Shown here: in pieces, positions 62,185 through 64,000 of the stretch
How the letters are laid out: each line of letters starts with the position of its first letter
Numbering within the stretch: the stretch's first letter is position 1
DNA from: Granulicella aggregans
Lineage (GTDB): Bacteria > Acidobacteriota > Terriglobia > Terriglobales > Acidobacteriaceae
Direction of reading: 5' to 3'
Length of the DNA: 64,000 nucleotides
Assembly (NCBI RefSeq): GCF_014203275.1
Contig: NZ_JACHIP010000005.1
Span: 620,001 to 684,000, forward strand
The notes under the pieces: generated by a model
Seen by the model: only the letters and a program-made list of their open reading frames with translations
Database searches by the model: none
Told to the model about the DNA's origin: nothing
Translations under genes and position numbers: made by a program

Positions 62185-62982
62185 ATGCTTTCTAAAGTCC
62201 ATCCATCTTTAGGCATGGACTACTTTGTAGTCTCCCGTCGCCGCGCCTTGGCTTGGGCATCGCTGCTCGCTTCGGGGTTGATAACCAATTTGGCGGCGGG
62301 GGCTCCGATCAAGATGCTACAAGCTAGGGGAATTGGAAGTGATCGAGTCAAGCCGTCAGGCGGGGGCCGTGGTGACGGTCGGACTACGCAGCAAGTCGCA
62401 GCTAACTCTAGCGCTGTCACCGACGTCATCCTGCGCGAGCGCTTGGCCCGGGAGACCCACAACCCAGCGGATGAGGCAGCTTGCTTTCATCCCGATGCAG
62501 TCGTAGAAGTCTCCTGGTTCAAGGGCAGTGCCGCCAAATTTATCGAGGCGGGGAAAAACAACCCCGACACGGAAACCGTCCATTTCGATTCGATGAGCCC
62601 CGGCGCCGTCTGGCTCAAGAACGATCGTGCGATTTCCGACACGGCCTGCGCGGTCCATACCTTCTCGCTATTGGACGGGATCGAGGTCAGCACGACGAGC
62701 TATACGCGCTTGTTGTGGCGGGTCCAGCGGTCTGAGGGACAGTGGCTCATTCGTAGTCTTCGCGGCATTTACATTCGCGATACGCTGATCCCGCGCGATC
62801 CTACCAAGGTGCCGAAATTAGACGAAGAGAAGCTTCGCGGTTTCCGCCCCTCCTATCGTTTCCTTAGTTACATCCTCACCGCGAACGGAGCCCCTGCCCA
62901 CAACGATCTTCCAGGCGTCGATCAACCTGAGGTGGTCGCCGCGCTAAGGGCAGCCGAACGCGAATGGCTGGAACAGGGCTAG
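62185..62982 (+). CDS. Exported SnoaL-like (NTF2-fold) protein
   Basis: A protein of 265 residues. GAGG lies seven bases before ATG 62185, with another Met at 62215 just before a twin-arginine-like leader (SRRRALAWASLLASGLITNL). Residues about 75-215 form a SnoaL/NTF2 cone: DVILRERLARETHNPADEAA, CFHPDAVVEVSWFKGSAAKF, FDSMSPGAVWLKNDRAISDT and LLWRVQRSEGQWLIRSLRGI. SnoaL-like proteins bind small hydrophobic or polycyclic compounds, sometimes catalytically. The C-terminal part of a paralogue lies in the opposite orientation 35 bases downstream. Confidence 0.78.
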   Translation: MLSKVHPSLGMDYFVVSRRRALAWASLLASGLITNLAAGAPIKMLQARGIGSDRVKPSGGGRGDGRTTQQVAANSSAVTDVILRERLARETHNPADEAACFHPDAVVEVSWFKGSAAKFIEAGKNNPDTETVHFDSMSPGAVWLKNDRAISDTACAVHTFSLLDGIEVSTTSYTRLLWRVQRSEGQWLIRSLRGIYIRDTLIPRDPTKVPKLDEEKLRGFRPSYRFLSYILTANGAPAHNDLPGVDQPEVVAALRAAEREWLEQG

Positions 62983-63017
62983 GAGCGGATTGCTCATTTG
63001 TCCATGAGAGACATTGG

Positions 63018-63290
63018 CTATTGGCCAAGCCAATCAAACGCCGCTTTGTAAAGAGCATGGACTCGCTCCGGCTGATCGCCGCCGTAGAGATCGGGAGTCA
63101 TGGAATGGTCACCCAGACTGATGTCGTAAGCCACAAATCGGTGAGGTGCTCTGAACGCGGCAACCTTTTGGTTATCCTCATCCAAAATGGTGCTACGCGT
63201 TGTCGGGTTCAATGTGTCGCGCTCGTAAATGGCGTTCATGAATAAGATTTTCCAGCCCGTCTCACGTCTCTCCAGCTGATAGAGCAACCG
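63018..63290 (-). pseudogene. Truncated SnoaL-like paralogue
   Basis: The minus strand reads LLYQLERRETGWKILFMNAI, YERDTLNPTTRSTILDEDNQ, KVAAFRAPHRFVAYDISLGD and GGDQPERVHALYKAAFDWLG. These align block by block with the C-terminal 90 residues of the protein at 62185 (RDTLIPRDP, FRPSYRFLSY, GVDQPEVVAA). The N-terminal part is lost where IS3-type sequence begins. Confidence 0.75.
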
Positions 63291-63305
63291 CGAAAAAGAG
63301 ACGCC

Positions 63306-63396
63306 AGAGCAGTCGTCTTTCCATTCGCGATCGCGACCTCGATCTGCCGCAACAGATCTACCACCTGCTCAGGCTGGTACTCTTCCCTCGTCCCAT
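63306..63396 (-). pseudogene. IS3 orfA N-terminal remnant
   Basis: The minus strand reads MGRGK and, after a shift, YQPEQVVDLLRQIEVAIANG then KTTALA. It is closely similar to the orfA at 60846 (SPEQVVNLLRQIEVAVANGK). It is cut short at the SnoaL-like fragment and marks an old IS insertion that truncated that gene. Confidence 0.75.
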
Positions 63397-63439
63397 ATGC
63401 TCTCTTTATCCAGTGTCTCTCTTCTCCACTGGCACGCTT

Positions 63440-63736
63440 CAAGCCGGGCACTCCATACCGGAATCGTAACCTGTCCGAGTTGCGATCGGCCAGGGCAGAT
63501 CGAATACAAGTGATCGATCAAGTGCCTCGGAAGAAGCCGAACTCGGCCCATTCATAGCATGAACCATCACTGGCAGCCTCTCTTTTGCCAGTTGCTCCGA
63601 GATGCCCTCATCCAAACCGCCCGATTGTTGGACATGTCCCACAGTTGAAATGTGGCACCCGACAGCCGAGAGAGCTGGCTGGCGTTATCGGCGTTTGTCA
63701 GGATCTATACGAAATTGTCGGTCTGGCAAAGGAAAT
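63440..63736. other. Degenerate stretch before the last gene
   Basis: No gene can be supported in this stretch of about 300 bases. A minus-strand frame at 63439-63642 (GGLDEGISEQLAKERLPVMV) has a protein-like look but no recognisable family, and could be another remnant. Confidence 0.3.
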
Positions 63737-64000
63737 TCAAGGAATCCTGATCGCGACTTTGCCGAAGTGTCCTCCCTCGGCGACATGCGCATAGGCAGCT
63801 TGCGCCTGATCCATGGCAAACGTAGTATCCAAAATCGGTTTGATCTTGTGGTTGGTCATCGCCTTAGCTGCATCGGTCAAATCCGCTACAGGACCTGTGT
63901 TGTTACCCTGCAGTCGAATGCGCTTCTCCATCACGGAACCCACACTGAATGAAACGTCCATCCCGCTCAGGAAGCCGATAATGAAGATTGTCCCAGTCGA
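63737..64000 (-). CDS. Zinc-type/quinone oxidoreductase (MDR family), C-terminal part, runs off the window
   Basis: This is the C-terminal end of a medium-chain dehydrogenase/reductase. The minus-strand frame is open to the window edge and reads STGTIFIIGFLSGMDVSFSV, GSVMEKRIRLQGNNTGPVAD and LTDAAKAMTNHKIKPILDTT, ending FAMDQAQAAYAHVAEGGHFG then KVAIRIP. The last block is the standard substrate-domain ending of NAD(P)H-dependent alcohol dehydrogenases and quinone oxidoreductases. The cofactor-binding and any zinc-binding residues lie outside the window. Confidence 0.85.
   Translation of the reverse strand, partial: STGTIFIIGFLSGMDVSFSVGSVMEKRIRLQGNNTGPVADLTDAAKAMTNHKIKPILDTTFAMDQAQAAYAHVAEGGHFGKVAIRIP

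Noticed and set aside
63439-63642. Minus-strand 67-codon frame as a gene
   Set aside because: Protein-like in places but no family, no ribosome site, and set among remnants.

Overview
The window looks like part of an Acidobacteriota chromosome, probably family Acidobacteriaceae (the Terriglobus/Granulicella/Edaphobacter group). The evidence is three very large Oar-like TonB-dependent receptors with N-terminal carboxypeptidase-regulatory-like domains, a Reg_prop/Y_Y_Y sensor kinase, many secreted glycoside hydrolases and moderately high GC. This is inferred from protein families; there is no rRNA gene here.

Left part (1-41 kb) is sugar-scavenging. A propeller-type sensor kinase and greB come first. 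Then follow two loci of the same design. In each, a TonB-dependent receptor on the minus strand is followed by a hairpin and enzymes with weak TTG starts, and is divergent from a membrane-anchored regulator-like protein on the plus strand. Locus 1 (4101-10665) carries a phosphodiesterase/phosphatase. Locus 2 (11909-24683) carries GH92, GH27, GH28 and GH27 enzymes plus a convergent GH43 galactanase-like enzyme, which fits attack on plant arabinogalactan, pectin and mannose-bearing glycans. After a GH13 enzyme, some small genes and an integration scar at a tRNA-Asn fragment (29.2-29.5 kb) comes locus 3 (30025-41263). It has a TPR protein, a receptor, a sugar-binding lipoprotein, a sensor kinase with a lectin-like periplasmic domain, a NarL-type regulator and a GH127 arabinofuranosidase. 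Here a three-part signalling chain replaces the single membrane regulator.

41.5-47.2 kb is a compact polyol operon: binding protein, two permeases, UgpC-type ATPase and a mannitol 2-dehydrogenase family enzyme.

47.2-57.7 kb is an accessory stress or detoxification region. A LysR regulator is divergent from a run of NmrA-type proteins, SDRs, a frameshifted cysteine hydrolase, an alpha/beta hydrolase and a cupin. It is followed by broken SDR, antiporter and XRE genes, then a TetR/membrane-protein pair.

57.8-64 kb is a mobile-element graveyard. An IS3-family element is split by an IS110-family element, with a junction that can be read to the base, and it lies between two inverted copies of a hairpin repeat. 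Around it are IS6 and IS3 remnants and a convergent pair of SnoaL-like genes, one truncated. The window ends inside a zinc-type dehydrogenase.
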